DNA of 64,000 nt from UBA1141 sp963665155 (lineage in GTDB: Bacteria; Chloroflexota; Dehalococcoidia; Lucifugimonadales; UBA3495), in assembly GCA_963665155.2 (NCBI GenBank), contig OY761986.2:2294001-2358000 (forward strand). The letters run 5' to 3'. Of the stretch, positions 19,366 through 28,872 are shown piece after piece (within the stretch, counting starts at the first letter, position 1; every line of letters begins with the position of its first letter). Under the pieces are notes generated by a model, which was not told the origin of the DNA, made no database searches, and saw only the letters and a list, made by a program, of their open reading frames with translations. The translations under genes were made by a program, and so were the position numbers.

Positions 19366-21348
19366 GATTCCCTCGTAAAAACCCCTCGTCCTCCGGGGGC
19401 AATAGGAGGATAATGTGGGGAAAGGGCGTTGGGGCAGCGCCTGGCCGAGGGAGGGGAGGATGTTCCGAATACGAGACCCGCAAGAGAGCCTCTGGCAGTC
19501 CCAGTTCCTGGTGACGCCGAAGAAGGCTAAGCGCCTGGAGAGAAGTTGGGCCGAGGTTTTCCGAAACGAGGCGCTCCCCCTGATTGACGAGGAGCGCTTT
19601 GCTCCCATGTACTGCGTGGACAACGGCCGTCCCAACCGGGCGGTGCAGACCGTCCTCGGGGTCCACCTCCTCAAAGAGATGTTCAACCTCACCGACGATG
19701 AAGCTCTGGAACAACTAGAGTTCAACCTGCTCTGGCACCACGCCCTGCGGCTGGACATCGAGGAGACCCACCTGCCCCAGAAGACCCTCCACAACTTCCG
19801 AGTTCGCCTGATGCAGCACGACGGTGGCCGGCTGGCTTTCCAGGAGACCACGGACCGGATCATCCAGGCGCTGGGCATACGCACCGGAAAGCAACGGCTG
19901 GACTCCACCCACATCATGAGCAACATCGCCACACTCACCCGGCTGGGCCTGTTCTGTGAGACGATGCGGTTGTTCCTGCGGGCCTTGCGCTGGGAGCACC
20001 CAGAGCTTCGCCCTGGGGTTCCGGAGGGCCTCCTAGGGCGCTATTTGAAGGAAGAAGACGAGGCGACCCACTACGAGGACGCCCGCACGGGGGAGGGTCG
20101 GCGACGCCTTTCGGTCTGTGCCCGGGACCTCTACCGGCTGGTGGACCGGTTCCATGGCACGACTGCTGCCCAGCTGGAGGAGTACCGGCTGCTGGAGCGG
20201 CTGCTGCGGGAGCAGTGCCATGTGGGCAAACACCGGGACGGGCGCCCCAGGGACGATGACGACAATGCTGGGGAATGCAAGGTGCCCGTGGCCTTGAAGG
20301 ACCCGAAGCAGGTGTCCGCCGACTCGCTGCAATCGCCCCACGACCCGGATGTGACCTACAGCGGCCACAAGGGGAAGGGGTACGAGGTGCAGGTGGCGGA
20401 GACCTGCCACGAGGAGAACGCCACCCAGCTCATCACCCACGTGGAGGTGACCCCCTCGAGTGGGAGCGACACCGACGTGAGCGTGCCGGTCGTTGACGGG
20501 CTCGCGGAGCGGAAGGTCCGACCGGACGAGCTCTTCGCCGACACGGCGTATGGGTCGGGCCGCAATGCCTTCGAAGCCTCGCGCCGGGGAACGGAACTGG
20601 TGAGCCCGGTGGCGGGGTCGGCGCCGGGGAACTCGCACGAAGGAGAGGGTGACGGACCACCGCCGCTCACCGCCGCGGACTTTCAGATCGACGTCACAGG
20701 GGAGCAGGCCACGGTGTGCCCCGCCGGCCACCCGTCCATCGAGGAGCACGAGTTGGAGGATGCGCCGGAGCGGGTAGAGGTCCACTTTGCCAGGACAACA
20801 TGCGAGCCCTGCCCCTTGCGGTCCCGTTGCCCAGTGAAGCTGGACCGGCGTGCGGGGGCCTACGTCCTCAAGGCGGACCTGGTGAAGGTGAACATCGAGC
20901 GGCGCCGGAGGGCCGAGGCCACCGAGGAGTGGCGCAAGCGGTATGCCATAAGGGCCGGGATCGAGGGAACGAACTCCGAGCTGAAGCGCGCCCACGGGCT
21001 TGGGCGCTTGCGGGTGCGAGGGGGCCGTCGGGTGCGGCTTGCCGTCTACCTGAAGGCGTTGGCGTGCAACTTCAAGCGGATGGTCCATGCACGCCTGGTG
21101 GAGATGGAGAACACGGCTCAGCGGGCGGTCGGGACGGTACCTGCGGTCACGGCCGCATGAGGGCGCCGCTCCACAGCTTCCACCGGGTGCCCTGAGCCAC
21201 GGAAGGGGTACCCGCAACGGGATCACGCTTGTCCTGAGCGCGGCAGATGGTGCGGTGAGGCCAGCAGCCGGCATCCCGTGGCCTCCTCCCTTCCAGGCCC
21301 CTTCGCACGCCAGGGTTCATCTCAAACAGGCCTTTTTGCGAGGGAATC
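19366..21348 (+). mobile_element. IS1182-family element, type A copy E, complete
   Basis: 1983 bp with both terminal repeats and a 6-bp target duplication AATTAT (19360-19365 and 21349-21354). The transposase is intact, making this the best candidate for an active copy. It sits four to five codons into the monooxygenase-like gene on the opposite strand. Confidence 0.93.
19460..21160 (+). CDS. IS1182-family transposase (type A, copy E)
   Basis: Full-length 566-residue type A transposase starting at ATG 19460, the only one lying in an element with both ends. The frame is open from GTG 19415. It differs from copy A at a few residues: Arg in GRPRDDDD, Asn in DDDNAGE (shared with copy F) and His in EEHELED. 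All catalytic motifs described for copy A are present. Confidence 0.92.
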   Translation: MFRIRDPQESLWQSQFLVTPKKAKRLERSWAEVFRNEALPLIDEERFAPMYCVDNGRPNRAVQTVLGVHLLKEMFNLTDDEALEQLEFNLLWHHALRLDIEETHLPQKTLHNFRVRLMQHDGGRLAFQETTDRIIQALGIRTGKQRLDSTHIMSNIATLTRLGLFCETMRLFLRALRWEHPELRPGVPEGLLGRYLKEEDEATHYEDARTGEGRRRLSVCARDLYRLVDRFHGTTAAQLEEYRLLERLLREQCHVGKHRDGRPRDDDDNAGECKVPVALKDPKQVSADSLQSPHDPDVTYSGHKGKGYEVQVAETCHEENATQLITHVEVTPSSGSDTDVSVPVVDGLAERKVRPDELFADTAYGSGRNAFEASRRGTELVSPVAGSAPGNSHEGEGDGPPPLTAADFQIDVTGEQATVCPAGHPSIEEHELEDAPERVEVHFARTTCEPCPLRSRCPVKLDRRAGAYVLKADLVKVNIERRRRAEATEEWRKRYAIRAGIEGTNSELKRAHGLGRLRVRGGRRVRLAVYLKALACNFKRMVHARLVEMENTAQRAVGTVPAVTAA

Positions 21349-21363
21349 AATTATGACGTACAT
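21349..21363 (-). pseudogene. Start of the ABM-like gene cut off by IS copy E
   Basis: ATG at 21361-21363 with AGGAGG seven bases upstream reads MYVII and then meets the IS end at 21348. It is the beginning of the fragment at 19055-19365. The gene faced away from the HpaB-type gene at 21534, so the two probably shared a promoter region. Confidence 0.8.
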
Positions 21364-21533
21364 ATTTCCTCCTAACTGGTGGCTTTTGACGGAACGTTGA
21401 TTATGCTCATCAATCCTACCGTTGGATTGGGGCAAGGCCAGACTTTACCAGCCGAGTCGTCGGGTTAAAGATTCGCTTGGAACTTGCTTAGCTAATTACA
21501 GGTTTAGACGCCTGCCAAAAAGGAGTCAGGGCA

Positions 21534-22988
21534 ATGCCGGTAAGAACGGGCGCTCAGTACATCGAGGGTCTACGGGAGAATCAGCCGGAAGTCTACATGA
21601 ACGGCGAACGCGTGAAGGATGTGACCACCCATCCGGCCCTGAAGAATGGGGTACAAACCTTGGCCCGTCTTTATGACATGCAGCACGACCCGAAAATTGC
21701 CGACCAAATGACCTACACCTCCCCGACGACCGGAGACCAGGTCGGCCTGTCCTTCATTCTGCCCAAGACGCCCGAAGACCTGCAGCGCCGCCACACCATG
21801 ATGTCCCACTGGGCTCGGGCAAGTTGCGGGATGATGGGCCGCAGTCCCGATTTCATGAACGTGAACATGATGGCCATGGCCGCCGCAGGAGACTATTTTG
21901 CTCAGAACCGGCCCGAATTCAAGAAAAACATCCAGGACTATTACGAGCTTGTCCGCGAGAAAGACCTGGTGCTGACCCACACCCTGCTTAACCTACAGCG
22001 CAGCCGCGCTCCCGGAGCGACACTGCTGGAAGATCGCACCGACATAGGCCTGGCGGTGGTCAAAGAGACAGATGCCGGTATTATCGTGAACGGGGCCCGG
22101 GTGCTCGCTACCCTGGCGCCACTGTCGGAAGAAATCGCCCTTTATCCCACTACCTCGCACATGCTTCCGGGCGGCGCTCCCGATCGTTTCTCATTCGCCT
22201 TCGCCATTCCCAACAACACCCCCGGCCTGAAGTTCCAATGCCGCGAGAGCTTTGACCAAGGCCGTTCCCACTTCGACCACCCGTTGGGTTCCCGGTTCGA
22301 GGAGATGGATGCCGTAGCCTTTTTCGACAACGTGCTGGTGCCATGGGAGCGGGTGTTTCTGCTGGGCGACGTAGAGTTGTGCAACAATCTGCAGTCTGCC
22401 ACCAACCGCCACCTCCACTCAGGGCACCAGATAGTCACGAAAAACGTGGTGAAGTGCGAGTTCATGCTGGGCTTGGCCAACCTGATGATCCAAACCCTAG
22501 GTTCGAGTCAATTGCCCCACGTGCAACAAATGATGGCTGAGATCATCGAAAACCTGGAGGTGACCAAGGCTTGTTTGCGAGCTGCTGAGGCCGATGCCAA
22601 GATCGATCAATGGGGCGTGCTTTGCCCTGCGGAGTTGCCCCTGCAGGTGGCTAGAAACTCGTTTATACGCATGTACCCCAGGATGGCTGAAATTCTCCAC
22701 CTATTGGGTTCCAGCAGCCTCATGGCCCTGCCTACCGAGGCAGACATGAACGGTCCCCTTGCCGACGAGATCAACAAGTACCTGGAAACGGATACCGCCT
22801 CGGCCCAAGAGCGGGTTAGAATTTTCCGTTTGGCTTGGGACACCTGTTGCAGCGCCTTCGCGGGACGGCAGATTCTTTACGAAAGGTTCTTCCAAGCGGA
22901 TTCGGTGCGCAACGCGGTGATTCTCTACAACATGTTCGACCGGGAGCCCATGACTGATTGGGTGAATGATTTCCTGCACCAAGAGTAA
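21534..22988 (+). CDS. HpaB-type flavin-dependent monooxygenase (4-hydroxyphenylacetate 3-hydroxylase family)
   Basis: A 484-residue protein of the HpaB family, which uses FADH2 from a partner reductase to hydroxylate phenolic rings. Typical features are the opening TGAQYIEGLRENQPEVYMNGE, the central segment of SPDFMNVNMMAMAAAGDYF, HTLLNLQRSR (substrate/flavin site region), FFDNVLVPWERVFLLGD and a helical acyl-CoA-dehydrogenase-like C-terminal domain. AAGGAG lies eight bases before the ATG. No reductase (HpaC) gene is nearby, so the flavin donor must come from elsewhere. The cupin gene follows after 99 bp on the same strand. Natural substrate unknown. Confidence 0.92.
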   Translation: MPVRTGAQYIEGLRENQPEVYMNGERVKDVTTHPALKNGVQTLARLYDMQHDPKIADQMTYTSPTTGDQVGLSFILPKTPEDLQRRHTMMSHWARASCGMMGRSPDFMNVNMMAMAAAGDYFAQNRPEFKKNIQDYYELVREKDLVLTHTLLNLQRSRAPGATLLEDRTDIGLAVVKETDAGIIVNGARVLATLAPLSEEIALYPTTSHMLPGGAPDRFSFAFAIPNNTPGLKFQCRESFDQGRSHFDHPLGSRFEEMDAVAFFDNVLVPWERVFLLGDVELCNNLQSATNRHLHSGHQIVTKNVVKCEFMLGLANLMIQTLGSSQLPHVQQMMAEIIENLEVTKACLRAAEADAKIDQWGVLCPAELPLQVARNSFIRMYPRMAEILHLLGSSSLMALPTEADMNGPLADEINKYLETDTASAQERVRIFRLAWDTCCSAFAGRQILYERFFQADSVRNAVILYNMFDREPMTDWVNDFLHQE

Positions 22989-23087
22989 GCCGGATGCCAG
23001 GGTTCGATAATCTTGCCTGTCACCAATCTATTATTCCAAAAACAATATTTTAGCCAATGTTAAGGGCTAATATCTAAGGAGATTGCA

Positions 23088-23447
23088 ATGCCAACGCCCA
23101 AGCTCATCCGGCAAGACAGCGTAAAACACCTGGAACGCGCTCCCGGTGTCACCGTGTCCACGATGGTGGGAGAAGACTCCGGAGCCACCGAAATCTCCAG
23201 CGGCATCACCAGTTTCGCTCCCGGCACCTCCAATACCACCCACTTCCACAACGCCGAGGAATCGGTGATTGTCATCGAAGGCGAGGGAGTAATGATCATC
23301 GGCGGGGAGGAACACCACGTCCAACCCAACGACGCCGCATTTATAACGCCGGGCACCCACCACCGCATCGTCAACACCGGAGACAAGCCTTTCCGGATTG
23401 CTTGGTCCTATGCCACTATCCCCGTGTCACGGACGCTGGTGGACTAA
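23088..23447 (+). CDS. Cupin domain protein
   Basis: A 119-residue single-domain cupin. The first metal motif is seen in TTHFHNAEESVIVIEGEG (His, His, Glu) and the second in FITPGTHHRIVNTGDKPF (His). Proteins of this kind act as small dioxygenases, isomerases or sensors. AAGGAG precedes the ATG. Its position directly after the HpaB-type gene suggests a shared role in aromatic or phenolic turnover, but that is inference. Confidence 0.9.
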   Translation: MPTPKLIRQDSVKHLERAPGVTVSTMVGEDSGATEISSGITSFAPGTSNTTHFHNAEESVIVIEGEGVMIIGGEEHHVQPNDAAFITPGTHHRIVNTGDKPFRIAWSYATIPVSRTLVD

Positions 23448-23541
23448 AACCTCAGGGCGCTCGAATCACTTAGCGCCGCTGGCCTGGAAATATTCCTAAT
23501 AACCTTGCCTAATACCCTGGGTAGAAAGCGCTGGCCTAAGC

Positions 23542-24126
23542 TTGCATCGGATTGAGGCGATATTCCAACTGCCGCGGGCAAGAGGATTGCCTATTACCCT
23601 GCGGCCCGCCTTTAGGCAGGCTTTTCCACTAAGAAATAAGCCGCTACGACGCTACGCCGGGGTGAGCATACTCGATAAATACGTCCTGGACCGCCGTCTC
23701 CCTAGTGTCGTCGGTTTCTACGCTTGGGTCACAATACATCACACCGTATACGTCAGCATTTTGCTGGCCGTCACCGGCATACCGTGGGACGGTCCAGGCG
23801 ATAAGCTGCTGTTTGCCTTCCTCTCCGGCTTGTCCTTGGGCGCCGGTTTCGTGTGCATGTTTTTGGGCCTCAAGTTGGAAGAGGCGTCCCGGGCGGTAGC
23901 GCTCACCCAAGTGTATCCGGTATATGTGGCCCTTTTGGCGGTCGCATTCCTGGAGGAATCCCTCAAGCCGGTCCAGTGGGTAGCTATCTTGCTGATCGTG
24001 TTCGGCGCGATGCAGGTCTCTCTTAGGGGCGGCTTGGGTAGCATGCTGCCCAGGCTGAGCCGTGGCTTCCCTTTTTTGCTGGTAACAGGCATCGGTCAGG
24101 GAGTGGGGTTATTTCTCGTCAATCAT
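23542..24126 (+). pseudogene. EamA/DMT family transporter, truncated by IS copy F
   Basis: Encodes the first half of an EamA-type drug/metabolite transporter. It shows GVSILDKYVLDRRLPS at the end of helix 1, SLGAGFVCMFLGLKLEEASR, then ALTQVYPVYVALLAVAFLEE and WVAILLIVFGAMQVSLRGG, the repeat-typical helix with conserved Pro and Glu. The first helix before GVSILDKY does not look right and no good start with a ribosome site was found, so the 5' end is probably damaged too. At 24127 the frame runs into IS copy F. The second five-helix repeat is missing. Confidence 0.82.
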
Positions 24127-25920
24127 GATTTGTTCGTAAAAACCCCTCGTCCTCCGGGGGCAATAGGAGGATAATGTGGGGAAAGGGCGTTGGGGCAGCG
24201 CCTGGCCGAGGGAGGGGAGGATGTTCCGAATACGAGACCCGCAAGAGAGCCTCTGGCAGTCCCAGTTCCTGGTGACGCCGAAGAAGGCTAAGCGTCTGGA
24301 GAGAAGTTGGGCCGAGGTTTTCCGAAACGAGGCGCTCCCCCTGATTGACGAGGAGCGCTTTGCTCCCATGTACTGCGTGGACAACGGCCGTCCCAACCGG
24401 GCGGTGCAGACCGTCCTCGGGGTCCACCTCCTCAAAGAGATGTTCAACCTCACCGACGATGAAGCTCTGGAACAACTAGAGTTCAACCTGCTCTGGCACC
24501 ACGCCCTGCGGCTGGACATCGAGGAGACCCACCTGCCCCAGAAGACCCTCCACAACTTCCGAGTTCGCCTGATGCAGCACGACGGTGGCCGGCTGGCTTT
24601 CCAGGAGACCACGGACCGGATCATCCAGGCGCTGGGCATACGCACCGGAAAGCAACGGCTGGACTCCACCCACATCATGAGCAACATCGCCACACTCACC
24701 CGGCTGGGCCTGTTCTGTGAGACGATGCGGTTGTTCCTGCGGGCCTTGCGCTGGGAGCACCCAGAGCTTCGCCCTGGGGTTCCGGAGGGCCTCCTAGGGC
24801 GCTATTTGAAGGAAGAAGACGAGGCGACCCACTACGCTACGACCGCGAGGACGCCCGCACGGGGGAGGGTCGGCGACGCCTTTCGGTCTGTGCCCGGGAC
24901 CTCTACCGGCTGGTGGACCGGTTCCATGGCACGACTGCTGCCCAGCTGGAGGAGTACCGGCTGCTGGAGCGGCTGCTGCGGGAGCAGTGCCATGTGGGCA
25001 AACACCGGGACGGGCACCCCAGGGACGATGACGACAATGCTGGGGAATGCAAGGTGCCCGTGGCCTTGAAGGACCCGAAGCAGGTGTCCGCCGACTCGCT
25101 GCAATCGCCCCACGACCCGGATGTGACCTACAGCGGCCACAAGGGGAAGGGGTACGAGGTGCAGGTGGCGGAGACCTGCCACGAGGAGAACGCCACCCAG
25201 CTCATCACCCACGTGGAGGTGACCCCCTCGAGTGGGAGCGACACCGACGTGAGCGTGCCGGTCGTTGACGGGCTCGCGGAGCGGAAGGTCCGACCGGACG
25301 AGCTCTTCGCCGACACGGCGTATGGGTCGGGCCGCAATGCCTTCGAAGCCTCGCGCCGGGGAACGGAACTGGTGAGCCCGGTGGCGGGGTCGGCGCCGGG
25401 GAACTCGCACGAAGGAGAGGGTGACGGACCACCGCCGCTCACCGCCGCGGACTTTCAGATCGACGTCACAGGGGAGCAGGCCACGGTGTGCCCCGCCGGC
25501 CACCCGTCCATCGAGGAGCACGAGTTGGAGGATGCGCCGGAGCGGGTAGAGGTCCACTTTGCCAGGACAACATGCGAGCCCTGCCCCTTGCGGTCCCGTT
25601 GCCCAGTGAAGCTGGACCGGCGTGCGGGGGCCTACGTCCTCAAGGCGGACCTGGTGAAGGTGAACATCGAGCGGCGCCGGAGGGCCGAGGCCACCGAGGA
25701 GTGGCGCAAGCGGTATGCCATAAGGGCCGGTATCGAGGGAACGAACTCCGAGCTGAAGCGCGCCCACGGGCTTGGGCGCTTGCGGGTGCGAGGGGGCCGT
25801 CGGGTGCGGCTTGCCGTCTACCTGAAGGCGTTGGCGTGCAACTTCAAGCGGATGGTCCATGCACGCCTGGTGGAGATGGAGAACACGGCTCAGCGGGCGG
25901 TCGGGACGGTACCTGCGGTC
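24127..25920 (+). mobile_element. IS1182-family element, type A copy F, damaged at both ends
   Basis: The left terminus reads GATTTGTTCGTAAAAACC, with three changes from the GATTCCCTCG of the other copies. The right part is cut at GGTACCTGCGGTC (25920), about 240 bp short of the full end. The two flanks belong to different broken genes (EamA transporter, acyl-CoA dehydrogenase-like), so a deletion or recombination happened here rather than a simple insertion. Confidence 0.85.
24221..25920 (+). pseudogene. IS1182-family transposase (copy F), frameshifted and truncated
   Basis: Same protein as copies A and E, but 11 extra bases (CTACGACCGCG-like) after ACCCACTAC near 24836 shift the frame. The second half continues in another frame from about 24847 and the last residues are lost at 25920. 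It combines marks of copy A (His in GHPRDDDD) with marks of copy E (Asn in DDDNAGE), suggesting exchange between copies. Confidence 0.88.
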
Positions 25921-27030
25921 TCTGAAATGAGTCTGATTCGTAGAGGCCATGAATGGAGAACAATCGGTCAACCGCCTTTTGGGCGTTCTCGCAAGCAACT
26001 ACGTTGGCCATTGCCATTCCAGCGATGTCTTGTGCGGTGAAAGGCTCATCTTCGGCTGCTTTGGAGCTTGTTCGTGCAAAACCGCCCGGCCCGCTAGAAT
26101 CCACATTGAGGCATCAGCCACAGCAAACTGGTTGGCGGGCATACTGCCCCGTGGATTGTTCCCTAAAGACATTGAAGCTGTCTTTACATACTCAATCGTG
26201 TCATTCAACGCCGCGTTTGCGATTCCGAGCAATAGTGCCGCCGCTTGTGCCGCACCGTGTACCGGTATTCCCGCTGGCAGCGTCAATGCAGGAGGCGAAT
26301 TTGGCACCACGTGCTCCAGGGGCGCTTTAATTCGGAAAACCGGAGCCAGTTCTTCAGGAACGAAAACATTTTCTAAAATTACATCATGACTCATCGAAGC
26401 GCGGAGCGACATAGCTTGCCAAGTCGGCTCAATAGCGACCCCAGGGGTGTCCAACTCCACTGTGAGCCTACGCAGGTGGGAGGCGGGGGGTGGTGTGTCA
26501 TCTGTGGGAGTCCATCCCGGTGGCGGCCCAGGGACTAGCGTAGCGAGGAAAGCCCAACGTGATCTCAAGGACCCACTGACAAAGGACCAACGTCCGGTGG
26601 AAACATAATCTCCCGCAACCGGCTGGGTTGTCCCTGCCGGGAGGAAAGCATGGGAGAAAAGCGCACCTTCACTTACGATCGCGCCAAGATACGGGGCGAT
26701 ACCCCCACCCATCAACGCCTGCTGAATCTTTACTGCTGCGATGTGATTGCCGAGGCACCAAGCAGTGGAGGCACATGCGCCAGCGATGATCTCGACAACT
26801 TTTAATTGGGTTAGAAGGTCTGCCTCGGTTCCTCCTTGAGTGATGGGAATCGCCATAGCCAGTAGTCCCGCATGATGGAGGTCCATTATTGATTCAATCG
26901 GTATCTCCCGTGCCTCGTCAACTCTCTGAGCTCTCGTTCTTATCTCGTCTGCGGCTTGATGGGCACGGGAGATAAGATCGCTGGTCGACTCTTGTGGTCC
27001 TCTTTGGCTGGCGGCCATCGGTTCGCTCAC
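25921..27030 (-). pseudogene. Acyl-CoA dehydrogenase-like flavin monooxygenase, frameshifted and truncated
   Basis: Family of acyl-CoA dehydrogenase fold enzymes close to DszC/HsaA-type flavin monooxygenases. The N-terminal helical domain (ADEIRTRAQRVDEAREIP), the substrate channel part CASTAWCLGNH, the mid-domain TGRWSFVSGS and the later NVFVPEELAPVFR are typical. GTG 27030 with GGAG is the start. Near 26090 the frame shifts: the true continuation SGPGGFARTSSKAAEDEPFT then AQDIAGMAMANVVACENAQK and AVDRLFSIHG lies in the neighbouring frame. It is cut at 25920 by IS copy F just before the end. Confidence 0.85.
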
Positions 27031-27233
27031 TTTAGTCTCCTAGTGATTACCTCACATTCAAGCATCGGGTCGCGCTGCGAGCGTCAGCTGGCGAGACTAC
27101 ATCCGTACCAACGCCGCAAACCCAACTCAATTGCGATGTCAGGCGACCCATCCGTCAGAGGCAGGCCTGCTTGAACAGGTAATCCGCATTACGGCAGAAG
27201 ACCGGAACAATCCCTCTAAACCGTGGGTTGACC

Positions 27234-28632
27234 CTAAACCGTGGGTGGCCTCCGGTTATGCCAATCGGTGTTCTGTTCGTAGGCGTGGGCTACCCGGAGC
27301 ACTGTTTCATCGGCGCCGGGCTTGGCCCCAATCTGTAGTCCGATGGGCAGGCCGCTCTCGCTAAACCCGCAGGGAATGCTGATGGCAGGGGCGTTGGCCA
27401 GGTTGAACGTCGAGGTCAACAGGTAGGGACGGCGCATCAGAGTTCCTTGGGAGAAGCTCTCGATATCCTGCGCTGTCTTGCCAACGGTGGGCAATACCAG
27501 AACGTCGTAGCTTGCCAAAGCGTCAAGCACCTCTTGGCGCAACATGGCCCGAAGCTTTTGCGCCTTGTAGTACGCTTGGGCTGGCAAAATGCTGCCGCTC
27601 AGCATCTGGATGCGGTTGCCCCACAAATAGTCTTCCCGCCGGTTCTTGACCCACTCCCTATGGGAGGAGGCCGGTTCTACCGCCAACAAGGCCTATGGTG
27701 ATCAACATACTGTGCCGTGACAAAGGAACGGAGACCTCTTCCACCGTTGCGCCTAGCTCCCCCAAGACGGCGGTGGCCCCGATTACCGCATCCCGCCGGA
27801 CATCCTGGTCAACCACATCGGTGTGGGTCTGCTCCGTGACCAATCCCACCCGTAAGCCGCGGATGTCGCCGGTCAAGGCTTCCCGGTAATCGGGCACCGG
27901 GGTGTTCCACGTATAAGGGTCTTGAGGGTCGTGTCCCGCAATGGCGTTCAGAGTTATGGCCGCATCCTCCACGCTCCGGGAAATCGGCCCCACCGTGTCC
28001 ATGGACCAGACCCCGCTCATAATTCCGTGGCGGCTAACCCTTCCCCAACTGGGCTTCATGCCCACCAGTCCACACCATGCTGCGGGAAAGCGTATGGACC
28101 CCCCGGTGTCCTCGCCTAGGGAAGTAGCGCACAAATAAGCCGCCGTGGCAGCCCCCGAACCGCTGCTGGATGAGCCGGTGAACATGTCCAGGTTCCAGGG
28201 GTTGCGGGGAGTGCTGTAGCGCTGGAAGCCGCCGCCGATGGCGAATTCGGTCAGGTTGGTCTTGCCTAGGACAATCGCTCCGGCTTTTTTCAGGTTGGCG
28301 ATTACCGTGGCGTCTTCGTCGGGGATAAAATCTTCAAGGAACTTGGAACCGCCGGTGGAACGGATGCCTTTGCTATAGAACTGGTCCTTAACCGCCACTG
28401 GGACCCCATGCATGGGTCCCAAGTAGTTGCCTTGGGCGATGGCGCTCTCGGCCTCCCTAGCCGCTTCCATTGCTTGTTTGCGAGCAACGGTTAGGTAGGA
28501 GTTGAACTTGAAATCCAGGCTGTCGATGCGGTCCAAGTAGGCTTCGGTGGCTTCCACCGGAGAGATGCTCCGGTTCTTTATCTGGGCGGAAAGCTCAGCC
28601 ACGCTAAGAAAAGGAATGTCTTCTTTTTTCAT
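27234..28632 (-). pseudogene. Amidase (amidase signature family) with one frameshift
   Basis: Amidase signature enzyme, hydrolysing amides with a Ser-cisSer-Lys triad. Lys is in VPVAVKDQF, the Ser pair in SSSSGSGAA and GEDTGGSIRFPAA. The first frame runs from ATG 28632 (GAGGTGG upstream) to about 27690, giving SRHSMLITIG. The next residues LLAVEPASSHREWVKNRRED and the C-terminal SIPCGFSESGLPIGLQIGA lie in a frame shifted by one base and end at 27234. A single-base difference near 27690 separates the halves, so a sequencing error is possible. Otherwise the protein would be about 465 residues and complete. Confidence 0.87.
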
Positions 28633-28731
28633 AGGACCACCTCTTATTACTCAGAACTAGTGTGAATTGTCCGAAAAACGCCAGCCCATTATGTCACAAG
28701 AAAGCACCTGCCGTTTGATTAATAATCAGGT

Positions 28732-28822
28732 GCAGGGCAATCGCGTCTTGAACGCAGGACCAGACACCCTGTTTAATGCAAGACATACTCCAAATACGAA
28801 TTATTAGACGCGATTGCCCTGC
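28732..28822. repeat. 91-bp element with perfect 17-bp inverted repeats
   Basis: GCAGGGCAATCGCGTCT at 28732-28748 is repeated exactly in inverted form at 28806-28822. The 57-bp centre has no coding frame. Directly to the left a second short hairpin CACCTG/CAGGTG (28705-28732) is seen. It could be a miniature mobile element or a large palindromic intergenic repeat between the amidase and the DHA2 exporter genes. Confidence 0.7.
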
Positions 28823-28872
28823 GATCAGCGCCCAACACCCGTACTGGATCCGAGTTCATTGCTCCGAGTTGC

